Of a DNA stretch of 64,000 nucleotides, positions 36,996 through 45,482 are shown in pieces. How positions within the stretch are numbered: the first letter of the stretch is position 1; each line of letters begins with the position of its first letter. The position numbers and the translations under genes are program-made. A model generated the notes under the pieces. The model was not told the origin of the DNA. It searched no databases and saw only the letters and a program-made list of their open reading frames with translations. The DNA is from Puniceibacterium sp. IMCC21224. Its GTDB lineage: Bacteria; Pseudomonadota; Alphaproteobacteria; Rhodobacterales; Rhodobacteraceae. The DNA lies in contig NZ_LDPY01000001.1 in assembly GCF_001038505.1 (NCBI RefSeq), positions 806,001-870,000 of the forward strand, written 5' to 3'.

Positions 36996-39512
36996 ATGAG
37001 CGATAACGACGGCAAAAAGACATTGGGTTTGGGCGTTGGCGGTCCTCGTTCGGGGAACGTAAAGCAGAGCTTTAGCCACGGCCGGACCAAAAATGTCGTG
37101 GTAGAGACCAAACGCAAACGTGTCGTGGTGCCCAAAGTTGCGGCCCCAAAGGCGGCGGGTGCGGCTGGTGGATCCGGCATGGTATCTGCCGGAATGGCGG
37201 GCAAACGCCCTGCCGGGATCTCTGACGCCGAAATGGAACGCCGTCTCAAAGCGCTACAGGCAGCGAAACTGCGCGAAGCAGACGAGATTGCCCAGCGTGA
37301 GGCCGATGAACGCGAACGCGCAGAAGAGCGCAGCCGCCGCCGGGCCGAAATGGAGGCCAAGGAGCGAGAGCAACGCGAGGCCGCCGAAGCCGCAAAAGCC
37401 AAAGCCGAGGAAGAAGAGCGAAAGGCAGCCGAAGCCGCCGCCGCCAAGGTCGTGGCCGAAGCACCTGCCGCCGCCGCCGCGTCGCCTGCCGCTGAATCTT
37501 CGCCACGCAGCGCCGCTCCGCGGTCCGCCGCACCGTCTCCGAATGCACCCCGCAAGGCCGAACGCGAACGCGAAGAGCGTGGCCGTGGTGTAAAAACCCG
37601 CGACGATGCCGGTGGGCGTCGGGCAGGCAAGCTGACTCTGAACCAGGCGCTGTCCGGTGAGGGCGGTCGCCAGAAATCAATGGCCGCAATGAAGCGCAAG
37701 CAAGAGCGGGCGCGGCAAAAGGCTATGGGTGGCAGTGCCACGCGCGAGAAGGTTGTTCGTGATGTACAGCTGCCCGAGGCGATCATGGTTTCCGAGCTGG
37801 CCAACCGTATGGCAGAGCGTGTCGGTGACGTCGTCAAGGCGCTGATGAACAACGGTATGATGGTGACGCAGAACGAAGCCATCGATGCCGATACCGCAGA
37901 ACTGATCATCGAAGAATTCGGCCACCGTGTGGTCCGCGTATCTGACGCCGATGTCGAGGACGTGCTGACCAAAATCGAAGACAAGCCCGAAGATCTGAAG
38001 CCGCGCCCGCCGGTCATTACTATCATGGGCCACGTCGACCATGGCAAAACCTCGTTGCTGGACGCGATCCGCAAGACCAAGGTCGTTTCAGGCGAAGCGG
38101 GCGGGATCACGCAGCATATCGGTGCCTACCAGGTCACAACCGACAACGGGGCGGTGCTGTCCTTCCTTGATACGCCGGGCCATGCGGCCTTTACCTCAAT
38201 GCGATCGCGCGGTGCGCATGTCACGGATATCGTGGTGCTTGTTGTTGCCGCAGACGACGCTGTGATGCCGCAGACGATCGAGGCGATCAACCACGCGAAG
38301 GCTGCTAAGGTGCCAATGATCGTGGCTATCAACAAGGTCGACAAACCCAACGCTAACCCGACAAAGGTGCGCACCGATCTGCTGCAACACGAGATTGTAG
38401 TCGAGCAAATGTCCGGTGAAGTGCAGGATGTCGAAGTTTCGGCCCATACCGGGCAGGGTCTGGATGATCTGCTTGAGGCCATCGCGCTTCAGGCCGAACT
38501 TCTGGAACTCAAGGCCAACCCAGATCGCGCCGCACAAGGTGCCGTTATCGAGGCGCAGCTTGACGTCGGCCGTGGCCCCGTGGCGACGGTTCTGATTCAG
38601 AACGGGACGCTGCGGCAGGGTGACATCTTTGTCGTCGGCGAACAGTACGGCAAGGTCCGCGCGCTGATCAACGACAAGGGCGAACGGGTCAAGGAAGCAG
38701 GCCCTTCAGTTCCAGTCGAAGTGCTGGGTCTGAACGGCACACCTGCCGCTGGTGACGTCCTGAACGTGACCGAGACCGAAGCGCAGGCCCGCGAAATCGC
38801 AGAATATCGCGAAAAGCTGGCCAAGGAAAAGCGCGCAACAGCCGGTGCAGCAACCACGCTCGAACAGCTTATGGCCAATGCCAAGGCTAACGAGAGTGTT
38901 AGTGAGCTGCCCATTCTGGTCAAAGCCGACGTGCAGGGTTCTGCCGAGGCGATTGTTCAGGCGATGGAGAAGATCGGCAACGACGAGGTGCGCGTCCGCG
39001 TACTGCATTCGGGTGTCGGTGCCATTACCGAAACGGATATCGGCCTGGCCGAAGCCTCCGGTGCGCCGGTCTTTGGCTTCAACGTCCGCGCCAACGCGTC
39101 GGCACGTCAGACCGCGAACCAAAAGGGTGTCGAAATCCGCTACTACAGCGTGATCTATGACCTCGTGGATGATGTAAAAGCCGCGGCCTCGGGTCTGCTG
39201 TCGAACGAGATCCGCGAGAAATTCATCGGGTACGCGTCGATCAAAGAGGTCTTCAAGGTCACTCACGTCGGCAAGGTTGCGGGCTGCCTCATCACCGAAG
39301 GCGTGGCGCGCCGTTCGGCTGGTGTTCGACTGCTACGTGACGATGTTGTGGTCCACGAGGGCACTCTTAAGACGCTCAAGCGCTTCAAGGACGAGGTGGC
39401 TGACGTGCATTCTGGCCAGGAATGCGGCATGGCGTTCGAGAATTACGACGATATCCGCCCCGGCGATGTCATCGAAATCTTCGAGCGCGAAGAGGTCGAA
39501 CGCAACCTCTGA
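36996..39512 (+). CDS. infB: Translation initiation factor IF-2
   Basis: An 838-residue GTPase that places initiator tRNA on the ribosome. The N-terminal 270 residues are low-complexity, with a charged Glu/Arg/Ala coiled region, and are variable among species. The G domain starts with GHVDHGKTS near residue 345, then DTPGHAAF and NKVDKP. The C-terminal IF2 C2 domain closes the protein. ATG 36996 is preferred over TTG 36993, with GGATAAGAG upstream. A strong terminator follows the stop, so the operon ends here and no rbfA gene follows in this window. Confidence 0.96.
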   Translation: MSDNDGKKTLGLGVGGPRSGNVKQSFSHGRTKNVVVETKRKRVVVPKVAAPKAAGAAGGSGMVSAGMAGKRPAGISDAEMERRLKALQAAKLREADEIAQREADERERAEERSRRRAEMEAKEREQREAAEAAKAKAEEEERKAAEAAAAKVVAEAPAAAAASPAAESSPRSAAPRSAAPSPNAPRKAEREREERGRGVKTRDDAGGRRAGKLTLNQALSGEGGRQKSMAAMKRKQERARQKAMGGSATREKVVRDVQLPEAIMVSELANRMAERVGDVVKALMNNGMMVTQNEAIDADTAELIIEEFGHRVVRVSDADVEDVLTKIEDKPEDLKPRPPVITIMGHVDHGKTSLLDAIRKTKVVSGEAGGITQHIGAYQVTTDNGAVLSFLDTPGHAAFTSMRSRGAHVTDIVVLVVAADDAVMPQTIEAINHAKAAKVPMIVAINKVDKPNANPTKVRTDLLQHEIVVEQMSGEVQDVEVSAHTGQGLDDLLEAIALQAELLELKANPDRAAQGAVIEAQLDVGRGPVATVLIQNGTLRQGDIFVVGEQYGKVRALINDKGERVKEAGPSVPVEVLGLNGTPAAGDVLNVTETEAQAREIAEYREKLAKEKRATAGAATTLEQLMANAKANESVSELPILVKADVQGSAEAIVQAMEKIGNDEVRVRVLHSGVGAITETDIGLAEASGAPVFGFNVRANASARQTANQKGVEIRYYSVIYDLVDDVKAAASGLLSNEIREKFIGYASIKEVFKVTHVGKVAGCLITEGVARRSAGVRLLRDDVVVHEGTLKTLKRFKDEVADVHSGQECGMAFENYDDIRPGDVIEIFEREEVERNL

Positions 39513-39552
39513 GACCGCATCAGTCAAAGACCGACAAAAATGGAAACAGCAA

Positions 39553-39581
39553 AAAGGGAGGCAAGTTTGCCTCCCTTTTTT
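39553..39581 (+). terminator. Intrinsic terminator after infB
   Basis: GGGAGGCAA (39556-39564) pairs with TTGCCTCCC (39567-39575) and a run of six T follows. An A-run precedes it, so the hairpin may act in both directions. It ends the rimP-nusA-ylxR-infB operon 40 bases after the infB stop. Confidence 0.85.
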
Positions 39582-39673
39582 GTTCATACTGTGGACTTTT
39601 AACGTGTCAGTGCAAAAATGCCGCCGCAACCTTGGAACCGCCCGTGATACCTAGTTGTTCAGTCCCGGCATTG

Positions 39674-39860
39674 TTGGATCGGATTGAAGATGAATCGATC
39701 TGGCTCTGAACCCATCTGTTGAATGCGGGCCTTAGCCTATTAGAAATTGCCAATCACATGGGCTGGTCAATTCGCCACGCCGCTAACGTGATCGAGCATT
39801 TCGCCGGGTGAAACGGATGCGGTGCTGGTGAAGTTGGCACAAGCGAAAGAGGGCCGACAG
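39674..39860 (+). pseudogene. Decayed tyrosine-recombinase C-terminal fragment
   Basis: Reading 39674-39811 gives DRIEDESIWL, a stop, then LLNAGLSLLEIANHMGWS, IRHAANVIEHFAG and another stop. After a one-base shift the reading continues SPGETDAVLVKLAQAKEGRQ to a stop near 39862. The LLNAG-LSLLEIA-HMGWS-AANVIEHF pattern is that of the last helices of phage-type integrases, though the catalytic tyrosine is not clear. At least one stop and one frameshift are needed. No upstream part of the gene is found. The family assignment is tentative. Confidence 0.45.
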
Positions 39861-40123
39861 TGAACAAAACTGTAGTGAAAGCCGTCGAGAAGCAGCTGAA
39901 CGATCATTAGAAAACCTCCGCGAACAGTCTCGGTCCGAGGGCCACAGCAGATATGCACGATGTTCAGTTGGCCCAAAGGCTACTTTGAACGTTGGTTGAG
40001 GCCGAACTTGAGGGCCAACCTCAATTTTTGAGCCCAAGTTGGTGAATCAGCGAGCAAAAGTGGACTTGTCCCGATTTAGTTCCGGTCTCTTTCGAGCGAT
40101 ATTCGCAATGAAGGAGACACAAA

Positions 40124-40399
40124 TTGGCACCAAGATACAGCGACGAGTTCAGACGTGATGCGGTTCGCATTGCAACAAGCAGTGGACTGACGCGACCTCA
40201 GATTGCGTCTGATTTAGGGGTTGGTGTTTCGACACTGAACAAGTGGGTTCAACACCATCAGAATGATGACCTGATGTCCGGCCCGCATGAGGATGTGGAG
40301 AAGGAGAACGCCCGCCTTCGCAAAGAGAACCGGCTACTCCGCGAGGAGAGGGGAGTGTTAAAGAAGGCGACGATCTTCTTCGCAGGCCAAAAGGCGTGA
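40124..40399 (+). CDS. IS3-family transposase OrfA (copy 1)
   Basis: A 91-residue DNA-binding subunit. The HTH (LTRPQIASDLGVGVSTLNKW, residues about 18-38) is followed by a leucine-zipper-like coiled coil (ENARLRKENRLLREER). It starts with TTG 40124 after GGAG, and the stop overlaps OrfB by four bases (GTGA). Residue 79 is Gly here and Glu in copy 2. OrfA binds the IS ends and can fuse to OrfB by -1 frameshifting. Confidence 0.9.
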   Translation: MAPRYSDEFRRDAVRIATSSGLTRPQIASDLGVGVSTLNKWVQHHQNDDLMSGPHEDVEKENARLRKENRLLREERGVLKKATIFFAGQKA

Positions 40400-41262
40400 G
40401 GTTTGCCTTTATCGACACCTGGAAGAAGATCTGGCCCATTGAGTTTCTATGCCGCGTTTTGCGGGTAACTTCCCGTGGGTTTCGCGCCTGGAAGATCCGC
40501 CCTATCAGCCGAAGCCAGCGAGATGACATGGTGCTGTTGGCCCATATCAGAGAACAACACCGCCTTAGCCTGCAAAGCTACGGCCGACCTCGCATGACGG
40601 AGGAACTGCGCGATCTCGGTCTTGTTGTCGGGCACCGCCGGGTAGGCCGGTTGATGCGTGAGAACGCGATCAAGGTTATTCGAACCCGTAAACATAAAGT
40701 CACGACTAACAGCAATCACGCCTTCAATGTCGCCCCCAACTTTCTTGATCAGGACTTCTCTGCTGATGGCCCAAACCAAAAATGGGCAGGGGACATTTCC
40801 TACATCTGGACGAGCGAGGGATGGCTGTATTTGGCCGTGATCATCGATCTTTACTCCCGCCGGGTCATTGGCTGGGCGGTCAGTAACCGGATGAAGCGGG
40901 ACCTGGCCATCAAGGCATTAGACATGGCAGTAGGGCTGCGAAAGCCACCCAAAGGCTGTATCCATCATACGGATCGTGGCTCTCAATACTGTTCAGGTGA
41001 CTATCAGAAAAGTCTGAAGCAGCATGGATTTCTGGTCTCAATGAGCGGCAAGGGAAATTGTTATGACAATTCCATGGTCGAGACCTTCTTCAAATCTCTG
41101 AAAGCCGAACTGATCTGGCGTCAGAAATGGGCGACCCGCAGACAAGCAGAAGGAGCAATATTCCAATACATCAATGGGTTCTACAACCCGCGAAGACGGC
41201 ATTCATCCCTTGGCGGGAAAAGTCCCTTGGCTTTCGAGAGACGGCCTCCTAACATGAGCTGA
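40396..41262 (+). CDS. IS3-family transposase OrfB (copy 1)
   Basis: A 288-residue catalytic subunit with the rve integrase core. The DDE residues lie in WAGDISYIWT, HHTDRGSQY and SMVETFFKSLK. Starting at GTG 40396 it overlaps OrfA, so it is made by coupling or frameshift fusion. A one-base indel near the end makes this copy finish ERRPPNMS instead of ERRAA in copy 2; the end is non-catalytic, so both copies should be active. Confidence 0.9.
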   Translation: MRFAFIDTWKKIWPIEFLCRVLRVTSRGFRAWKIRPISRSQRDDMVLLAHIREQHRLSLQSYGRPRMTEELRDLGLVVGHRRVGRLMRENAIKVIRTRKHKVTTNSNHAFNVAPNFLDQDFSADGPNQKWAGDISYIWTSEGWLYLAVIIDLYSRRVIGWAVSNRMKRDLAIKALDMAVGLRKPPKGCIHHTDRGSQYCSGDYQKSLKQHGFLVSMSGKGNCYDNSMVETFFKSLKAELIWRQKWATRRQAEGAIFQYINGFYNPRRRHSSLGGKSPLAFERRPPNMS

Positions 41263-41365
41263 GAGACCGGAACTTTTGCGTGGCAAGTCCAATTTGAGGC
41301 TGAAACCTTCAAGGAACTTCTTCAAAACGCGCCCGCAGAACAGACGGGCGACGAATCGTGGATGT

Positions 41366-41394
41366 TTGACATTGCGCTTGGCACGACCTCTTGC
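41366..41394 (+). promoter_or_regulatory. Candidate promoter for tRNA-Cys
   Basis: TTGACA (41366-41371) is a perfect -35; a weak -10 (TCTTGC, 41389-41394) lies 17 bases on. Transcription would begin about 35 bases before the tRNA. The interval 41292-41365 next to the IS end shows no gene. Confidence 0.35.
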
Positions 41395-41438
41395 GCCCCC
41401 CGACAGGATCGTCTAAGCCGATGCGGAACAGTGCTAAT

Positions 41439-41512
41439 GGCGAGTTGGCGGAGAGGTTACGCAGCGGATTGCAAATCCGTGTAGACCGGTTCGATTCCGG
41501 TACTCGCCTCCA
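41439..41512 (+). tRNA. tRNA-Cys (GCA anticodon)
   Basis: A 74-nt cloverleaf with encoded CCA. The acceptor stem is GGCGAGT (41439-41445) with ACTCGCC (41502-41508), discriminator T. The anticodon GCA is at 41471-41473 within GGATT/AATCC, and the T-arm reads CCGGTTCGATTCCGG. A terminator follows. Cysteine tRNA is usually single-copy, so this gene is probably essential. Confidence 0.97.
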
Positions 41513-41518
41513 ATAAAA

Positions 41519-41544
41519 ACAGGCACTTAGCGGTGCCTGTTTTT
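41519..41544 (+). terminator. Terminator after tRNA-Cys
   Basis: ACAGGCAC (41519-41526) pairs with GTGCCTGT (41533-41540) around a six-base loop and runs into T5. It starts seven bases after the tRNA CCA end. The A-run on the left would let it act on the opposite strand as well, for the gene ending at 41559. Confidence 0.9.
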
Positions 41545-41558
41545 CTTTTAGCCACTTT

Positions 41559-41879
41559 TTAGCCACGTTTTGCATTGGCTGTAATCTTAATCGCCCAGTT
41601 CACAAACCCGCCGTAGTTCCTGATGTTCGGATCGCGGTGCTTCTGCAACAGGGCGTGGAGGTCTGTCTCGTCGGTCTTGGTCGTGTTGGCCCAGATAGCG
41701 ATGCGCTTGGCCAGTTCCCGCTTCTCCTTGTCGGTACGGCAGCAGCAGTGAGAGACGATGTCCTCGATCAGCGCCTCCTTGCCGTTACGGGCCTTGTTTG
41801 GGGCTGGAGCCTTGAAGCGGTCCATGCTGGCGGCTAGTGGCTTCATTTTAGGGACGATGTGGGGTTGGTCGGGGGTCAT
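41559..41879 (-). CDS. Hypothetical protein
   Basis: A 106-residue protein I do not recognise. It is rich in charged residues, with three adjacent cysteines (HCCCRTDKEKRE), and the second half (HRDPNIRNYGGFVNWAIKI) looks helical. No signal peptide or membrane segment. It lies alone between the tRNA-Cys terminator and IS copy A, and the start could be the Met at 41879 or the one at 41846; neither has a clear ribosome site. The composition is plausible for an accessory-region gene, and the reading frame has no better competitor on the other strand. Confidence 0.55.
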   Translation of the reverse strand: MTPDQPHIVPKMKPLAASMDRFKAPAPNKARNGKEALIEDIVSHCCCRTDKEKRELAKRIAIWANTTKTDETDLHALLQKHRDPNIRNYGGFVNWAIKITANAKRG

Positions 41880-42010
41880 AGGGTTTAGGCAAAACCACGG
41901 TTAGTGTCGGTTAAAATCCATTCTCCTTTTTTCCTTGTCCGGTAATCCCCCCCGAAAGTAAGGGGCTGCGGAAGTAGAATTTTCTCGGCAAGATGCATGA
42001 GGAGATTCAG

Positions 42011-42274
42011 ATGAAGATGACGAGATACAGTGAGCCGCAGATCCTTGCGATCCTGCGCCAGGCCGAAGGCGGTGTTCCTGTGGCCGAGCTTTGCCGCGAA
42101 CATGGTATGAGCACAGCGTCCTTTTACAAATGGCGGGCGAAGTATGGCGGGATGGATGCTTCAATGATCGCGCAGACCAAGGCGCTTGAAGACGAGAACC
42201 GACGCCTGAAGAAGATGTTCGCAGAGTTGAGCATGCAGAACGAGTTGCTGAAGGAAGCCCTTGGAAAAAAGTGA
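42011..42274 (+). CDS. IS3-family transposase OrfA (copy A)
   Basis: An 87-residue HTH subunit ([15 protein letters not shown], then [18 protein letters not shown]) with a leucine-zipper helix. ATG 42011 is placed behind GAGGAG at seven bases; an in-frame ATG at 41993 is also possible. The end has an A-rich slippery stretch (GGAAAAAAGTGA) and overlaps OrfB by four bases, which fits the frameshift signal of the family. Confidence 0.9.
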   Translation: MKMTRYSEPQILAILRQAEGGVPVAELCREHGMSTASFYKWRAKYGGMDASMIAQTKALEDENRRLKKMFAELSMQNELLKEALGKK

Positions 42275-43085
42275 CTGGGCCATCTCAGCGACGAGAGATG
42301 GCCGCAACGGCGGTAGAGCGACGCGGGGTCAGTGTCGCCGTGGCGTGCCGCACCTTTGGGGTTAGCGAGACCTGCTATCGCTACAGCCCGCTTCTGAGCG
42401 ATGAGAACGAACAGATTGCCGATTTGCTTGTCGGGCTGACGGATACGAGGAAGACTTGGGGCTTCGGACTTTGCTATCTGCACCTGCGCAACGTCAAAGG
42501 TCATCCGTGGAACCATAAGCGGGTCTATCGCATCTATTGCGCGCTGGAACTGAACCTGCGGATTAAGCCCCGCAAACGGCTAAAGCGGGATAAACCCGAC
42601 GCGCTGGCGGTACCCGAGGCCCCCAACATGACCTGGTCGATGGACTTTATGGCCGACAGGCTGAGCGACGGTCGTCAGTTTCGACTGCTGAACGTGCTGG
42701 ACGACTTCAACCGCGAAGGGCTTGGCATTGAGGTCGACTTTTCATTGCCTGCTGAACGCGTGATCCGGAGCCTCGATCGCATCATCGAATGGCGTGGCAA
42801 GCCCGGCACGATCCGGGTCGATAATGGCCCTGAATACATCAGCATCAAGCTGCTGGAATGGGCTGAGAAACAAGGTGTTACCCTCCAGCACAGCCCCAGC
42901 AGAACGCCTACATCGAACGTTACAACCGCACCGTCAGGAATGAATGGCTGGACCAACACATCATCGAAAACATCGAGGAGGCCCAAGACTTCGCCACGCA
43001 ATGGCTCTGGACTTACAACAACGACCGCCCGAACATGGGCATCGGCGGCATCACACCCGCACAGAAACTGAAAATGGCCGCGTAA
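42271..43085 (+). pseudogene. IS3-family transposase OrfB (copy A), 13-bp deletion
   Basis: This copy matches OrfB of copy B until the codons for TLQH, then loses 13 bases, between short ACA repeats near 42890-42900. The frame shifts into a wrong C-terminus ending at 43071. The lost part includes the catalytic glutamate region ([10 protein letters not shown] in copy B), so the first two catalytic aspartates remain but the protein cannot be active. Beyond the deletion the original frame is still readable to the stop at 43083-43085. Confidence 0.9.
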
Positions 43086-43124
43086 GTTCTACGGCTGCAC
43101 CCCATTAAAAATGGGGGGATTACC

Positions 43125-43293
43125 GAGGAGACCGATCGGCCAGCGCATCGAACCCGCCCTCGACGTAGCGATCATACCAGCGGTAGAAAGTCGTGCGCGG
43201 AATGCCCAGCATATCCAGCGTCATTTTGGTGGGCAGATGCGAACCTTCAACGGTGCGGATGATCTCAAGCTTCTCGGTTGCAGGGTATCTCAT
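43125..43293 (-). pseudogene. IS3-family OrfB, N-terminal fragment
   Basis: The first 56 codons of an OrfB beginning MRYPATEKLEIIRTVEG, with an HTH_21-like start typical of this transposase class. It starts at ATG 43293, overlapping the orfA stop by four bases, and is cut at 43125 by IS copy A, losing the entire catalytic domain. Confidence 0.85.
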
Positions 43294-43664
43294 TCCTCCA
43301 CCTCCCCAGCCCCTGTCATACTTTTTTTGAGCAGACGGTTTTCCAGGGTGAGATCGGCCACGCATTCCTTCAGGGCCAAAGACTCAGAGCGAAGCTCCTT
43401 CACCTCCGGCGACGTGGCTTGGCGCGCCGTATCGCCAGACAAGCGACGCTTGCCAGCCTCCAGGAACTCCTTCGACCAGCTGTAATACAGGCTCTCGGCG
43501 ATACCCTCCCGCCGACATAGCACCGAAATGCTTTCCTCACCGCGCAGGCCAGCTAAGACGATGCGGATCTTCTCCTCTGCAGAATAGGTCTGCCGCGTCT
43601 TGCGGCGGATGTTCTTGACCAGCTTGTCAGCTGCGTCCTTCGACGTTCCGGATGTCTTGTTCAT
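43290..43664 (-). CDS. IS3-family transposase OrfA (third IS type)
   Basis: A 124-residue OrfA with an HTH (TYSAEEKIRIVLAGLRGEES, then VLCRREGIAESLYYSW) and a C-terminal coiled coil (LRSESLALKECVADLTLENR). ATG 43664 follows AAGGAGCG. It is intact although its orfB partner is truncated, so the element cannot move on its own. Confidence 0.85.
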   Translation of the reverse strand: MNKTSGTSKDAADKLVKNIRRKTRQTYSAEEKIRIVLAGLRGEESISVLCRREGIAESLYYSWSKEFLEAGKRRLSGDTARQATSPEVKELRSESLALKECVADLTLENRLLKKSMTGAGEVEE

Positions 43665-43742
43665 CTTCGCTCCTTGAAAGCTACGATGAACCAGAAATCC
43701 TCCGTTGTTCAAATCCTCAAATCTGTCCCAAAAGCGCTGACG

Positions 43743-44171
43743 TCAGACAAGCGTTGGCTTTATGCCTGAGGTGAAAATTTCTTCGAGCACGTGCTGCAAT
43801 GAAGACCAGCTATCCTGCCGAGACCTGCGCGCCCGATGTTCGGCGATCAGGCCAGTCGCGCCGTTGATGGCTGCAGAAACGTTTCTTTTCCAGCGTTTGG
43901 CAGCGGAGAACGTCTTACCCCAAGAGCTATCGTAATTCCTGTTCGGGAACTGGCTTTGGAAATGCATAGAGCTGGCCGGGATCCGGTCCGCACTGCGATT
44001 GAGGAGCCGTGCTGCTTTCTTCACTGCCTGGGAGTAGGTGCGACGGACTGTCTGGGCGAGGTCACAGCCATCGCTGTCGAGCCAGTTCAGCACATCCTCC
44101 AAGGTTTCTGCTTTGGGCGCCGCCTTTGCCGCATCGCTTTGGGAGATAAATTCGAAAGGATTATATGTCAT
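43743..44171 (-). pseudogene. Probable truncated integrase-like protein, N-terminal part
   Basis: About 142 residues remain. The content (MTYNPFEF start, then a helical DVLNWLDSDG and VRRTYSQAVKKAARLL, later WGKTFSAAKRWKRNVSAAIN) resembles the N-terminal core-binding region of a large site-specific integrase or a similar DNA-binding protein. The stop TGA lies at the edge of the third IS, so the gene was probably cut there. The start at 44171 follows GAGG at 11 bases; 44180 is an alternative. An exact family is not claimed. Confidence 0.45.
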
Positions 44172-44320
44172 AGGTGTCATGTCCTCATTTGGCCCTTCAT
44201 CGTTCAGATTGGCCGTTCTTCGTTGAGACGAAGCGGAAATTGACAAACACTGCTCAATAAATGCCGCAGCATTATTGCCGGGTGGTTGTCATGTTTTCCG
44301 TTGTTCGTCGGGGGTGTCAT

Positions 44321-44830
44321 TTAATCGTTCCCGGTGGCCGCAGATCGTGCTTCGGCGAACGGATTGTAGGTATTGGACGGAGGTTCTTGAGTGCGGTTAG
44401 CCAGGGGTTTTGGTGTGCGTCGAGCTGCCGTCGAAGCGACCGGATAGTGGGGGACTTGCAAACCCGCTTGCCAGGCGCGCAGCTGCGCTGTTCGCCAGAG
44501 CATCGGCTTTTTCCGGAGCGGGATCGGGTCTGGGAAACTCGGGTCAGGCTTTGAAACGCCACGCCGCCTTCCAGATCGTACAGACTCACCGAGTGCTTCA
44601 GCCACATCGACTGCGGTCCTATGCGGAAGCTTTAATTCTTCCCACCTGTTGCGTCGCGGTGGAGCCAAGCCCTCAGTTGTCCAGATGGAGTACCAGGGAA
44701 ATTTGCCTTTGACACGCCGTAGGCCGAGTGCCCGTGCAAGTTCACGAGCGGCCCTGACAGATGGCATTCTCCAATATTCGGCCAGCTCTTTTGTGCTTGC
44801 TGAACCTGGATCGTTCTTGACGCTTTTCAT
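44321..44830 (-). CDS. AlpA/MerR-like DNA-binding protein, possible excisionase
   Basis: A 169-residue protein not matched to a named gene. The start at 44830 follows AGGAGG at seven bases. The N-terminal part (STKELAEYW, then ARELARALGLRRVKG) looks like a winged HTH, and the second part (HRTAVDVAEALG, FPDPIPLRKKPMLWRTAQLR) closely resembles AlpA-type regulators, so it may be two HTH units in tandem. It is next to an integrase-like fragment on the same strand, as excisionases usually are. The direct repeats at 44995-45030 lie 165 bases upstream. Confidence 0.6.
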   Translation of the reverse strand: MKSVKNDPGSASTKELAEYWRMPSVRAARELARALGLRRVKGKFPWYSIWTTEGLAPPRRNRWEELKLPHRTAVDVAEALGESVRSGRRRGVSKPDPSFPDPIPLRKKPMLWRTAQLRAWQAGLQVPHYPVASTAARRTPKPLANRTQEPPSNTYNPFAEARSAATGND

Positions 44831-44953
44831 GACCAAACCTCCTTACAAAAAGGAGATCGGTTCGAGTGAGCGTTAACGGAAACGCCTTTCGATCGTTTGC
44901 CCTCGCGCTTGGCGATTGCCATCGCAAAATTGTCTTGACGCAGTTCAAGGCGC

Positions 44954-44987
44954 TTTCCCTGTAAGGGAAATTGACCAAATGTTTCCC
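44954..44987. promoter_or_regulatory. TTTCCC/GGGAAA palindromes upstream of the AlpA-like gene
   Basis: TTTCCCT (44954-44960) and AGGGAAA (44964-44970) form a perfect inverted repeat with a 3-bp spacer; a further TTTCCC half-site is at 44982-44987. The site lies about 125 bases from the AlpA-like start, next to the tandem repeats, and looks like a protein-binding site. Confidence 0.45.
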
Positions 44988-44994
44988 AAACCCA

Positions 44995-45030
44995 GTGCCA
45001 TTGTGTGCCACTGAGTGCCACTGAGTGCCA
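44995..45030. repeat. Four GTGCCA repeats at 10-bp spacing
   Basis: GTGCCA occurs at 44995, 45005, 45015 and 45025, exactly 10 bp apart; the last two units are perfect ten-mers, CTGAGTGCCA. One helical turn between sites suits cooperative binding by one protein, as at iterons or at multi-site operators. The nearest genes are the AlpA-like regulator (minus strand) and tRNA-Ser. Confidence 0.7.
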
Positions 45031-45121
45031 CTTTGAGGGTATTTTTGCCCAGGTAAGAAAATTTCAAAACTGGAGGTTTTCGCCTTGTAACGCCTATGTT
45101 TTCTTGGCTATACGCGTCGGT

Positions 45122-45211
45122 GGAGACGTGGCCGAGTGGTCGAAGGCGCTCCCCTGCTAAGGGAGTAGGCCCGGAAGGGTCTCGAGGGTTCGAATCCCTT
45201 CGTCTCCGCCA
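45122..45211 (+). tRNA. tRNA-Ser (GCU anticodon)
   Basis: A 90-nt tRNA with a long variable arm and encoded CCA. The acceptor stem is GGAGACG (45122-45128) with CGTCTCC (45201-45207), discriminator G. The anticodon GCT is at 45156-45158, and the T-arm reads AGGGTTCGAATCCCT. It decodes AGC and AGU serine codons and is commonly single-copy. A possible promoter (TTGTAA 45085, TATACG 45109) is upstream. Confidence 0.97.
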
Positions 45212-45237
45212 CTTGCACTTGAGAAACGTTTCTCCCG

Positions 45238-45260
45238 ATCCGGCTGCGGCCGGATTTTTC
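45238..45260 (+). terminator. Terminator after tRNA-Ser
   Basis: ATCCGGC (45238-45244) pairs with GCCGGAT (45249-45255) and runs into T5. It lies 27 bases after the tRNA. The remaining 220 bases to the restriction-system operon contain nothing recognised. Confidence 0.8.
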
Positions 45261-45482
45261 CGTTATATTCAAGGGTTGTGCGGGAGGGGCTGTTCACCGA
45301 CCCCGGTGTCAAGAGGGCCAAAAGCGTTCTCTACGGGCCGATATTCTCCGGACCTGTTGACTGCGCAAATCTAGTGAAATCATCGCAAGACATTGATAAT
45401 AAATAAGAAAGAACAATCCGTTGAGTTCGCATTTTTCAGAACAGGCATCTTGAAAAGGGACCGGGATCCAACTCGCCCGGCT

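Larger units (their letters stand above)
39513..40060. other. 548-bp gap between infB and the first IS3 element
   Basis: The first 70 bases hold the infB terminator. The rest (about 39600-40060) has no intact gene. A decayed recombinase tail is readable at 39674-39860, followed by a 16-codon open stretch from GTG 39859 (VNKTVVKAVEKQLNDH) and then unrecognised sequence up to the IS left end. GC is a little lower and stops are frequent. This marks the edge between core genome and the accessory region. Confidence 0.55.
40061..41291 (+). mobile_element. IS3-family insertion sequence, copy 1 (1231 bp)
   Basis: The ends are imperfect inverted repeats beginning TGGACTTG; the inner parts share GTTCCGGTCTCT. 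The limits come from comparison with copy 2 at 56105-57336, which is nearly identical (about four substitutions and one indel). orfA and orfB overlap as in other IS3 elements. The flanks (AAG on the left, ATT on the right) are not a target duplication, so flanking DNA has been rearranged since insertion. Confidence 0.9.
41941..43124 (+). mobile_element. IS3-family insertion sequence, copy A (1184 bp, defective)
   Basis: The inverted-repeat ends are GGTAATCCCCCC on both sides. The limits come from comparison with copy B at 50235-51431; the lengths differ by exactly the 13 bp missing from orfB here. No target duplication is present (GTCC on the left, GAGG on the right). Its right end abuts a truncated different IS element, showing that copy A, or a deletion made by it, cut into that element. 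Confidence 0.92.
43125..43740 (-). mobile_element. Truncated IS3-family element, third type
   Basis: A minus-strand IS element whose right part has been removed by copy A at 43124/43125. The remaining genes are a full orfA and the start of orfB. The outer end lies near 43740, where the sequence CAAATCTGTCCCAAAAGCGC resembles the end of IS3-type elements, but without a second copy the exact limit is uncertain. Confidence 0.75.

Noticed and set aside
36803..38110. A 435-codon minus-strand frame opposite infB
   Set aside because: The translation is almost all Ser/Arg/Ala and mirrors the infB low-complexity region, so it is a codon-bias artefact.
41439..41512. tRNA-Cys or tRNA-Ser as attachment site of the prophage
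   Set aside because: I found no repeat of either tRNA 3' end elsewhere in the window, and the recombinase is of the serine type, which rarely uses tRNA genes. A right-hand site could lie outside.
44995..45030. CRISPR-like array
   Set aside because: The repeats are only 6-10 bp with no spacers, and no cas genes are near.
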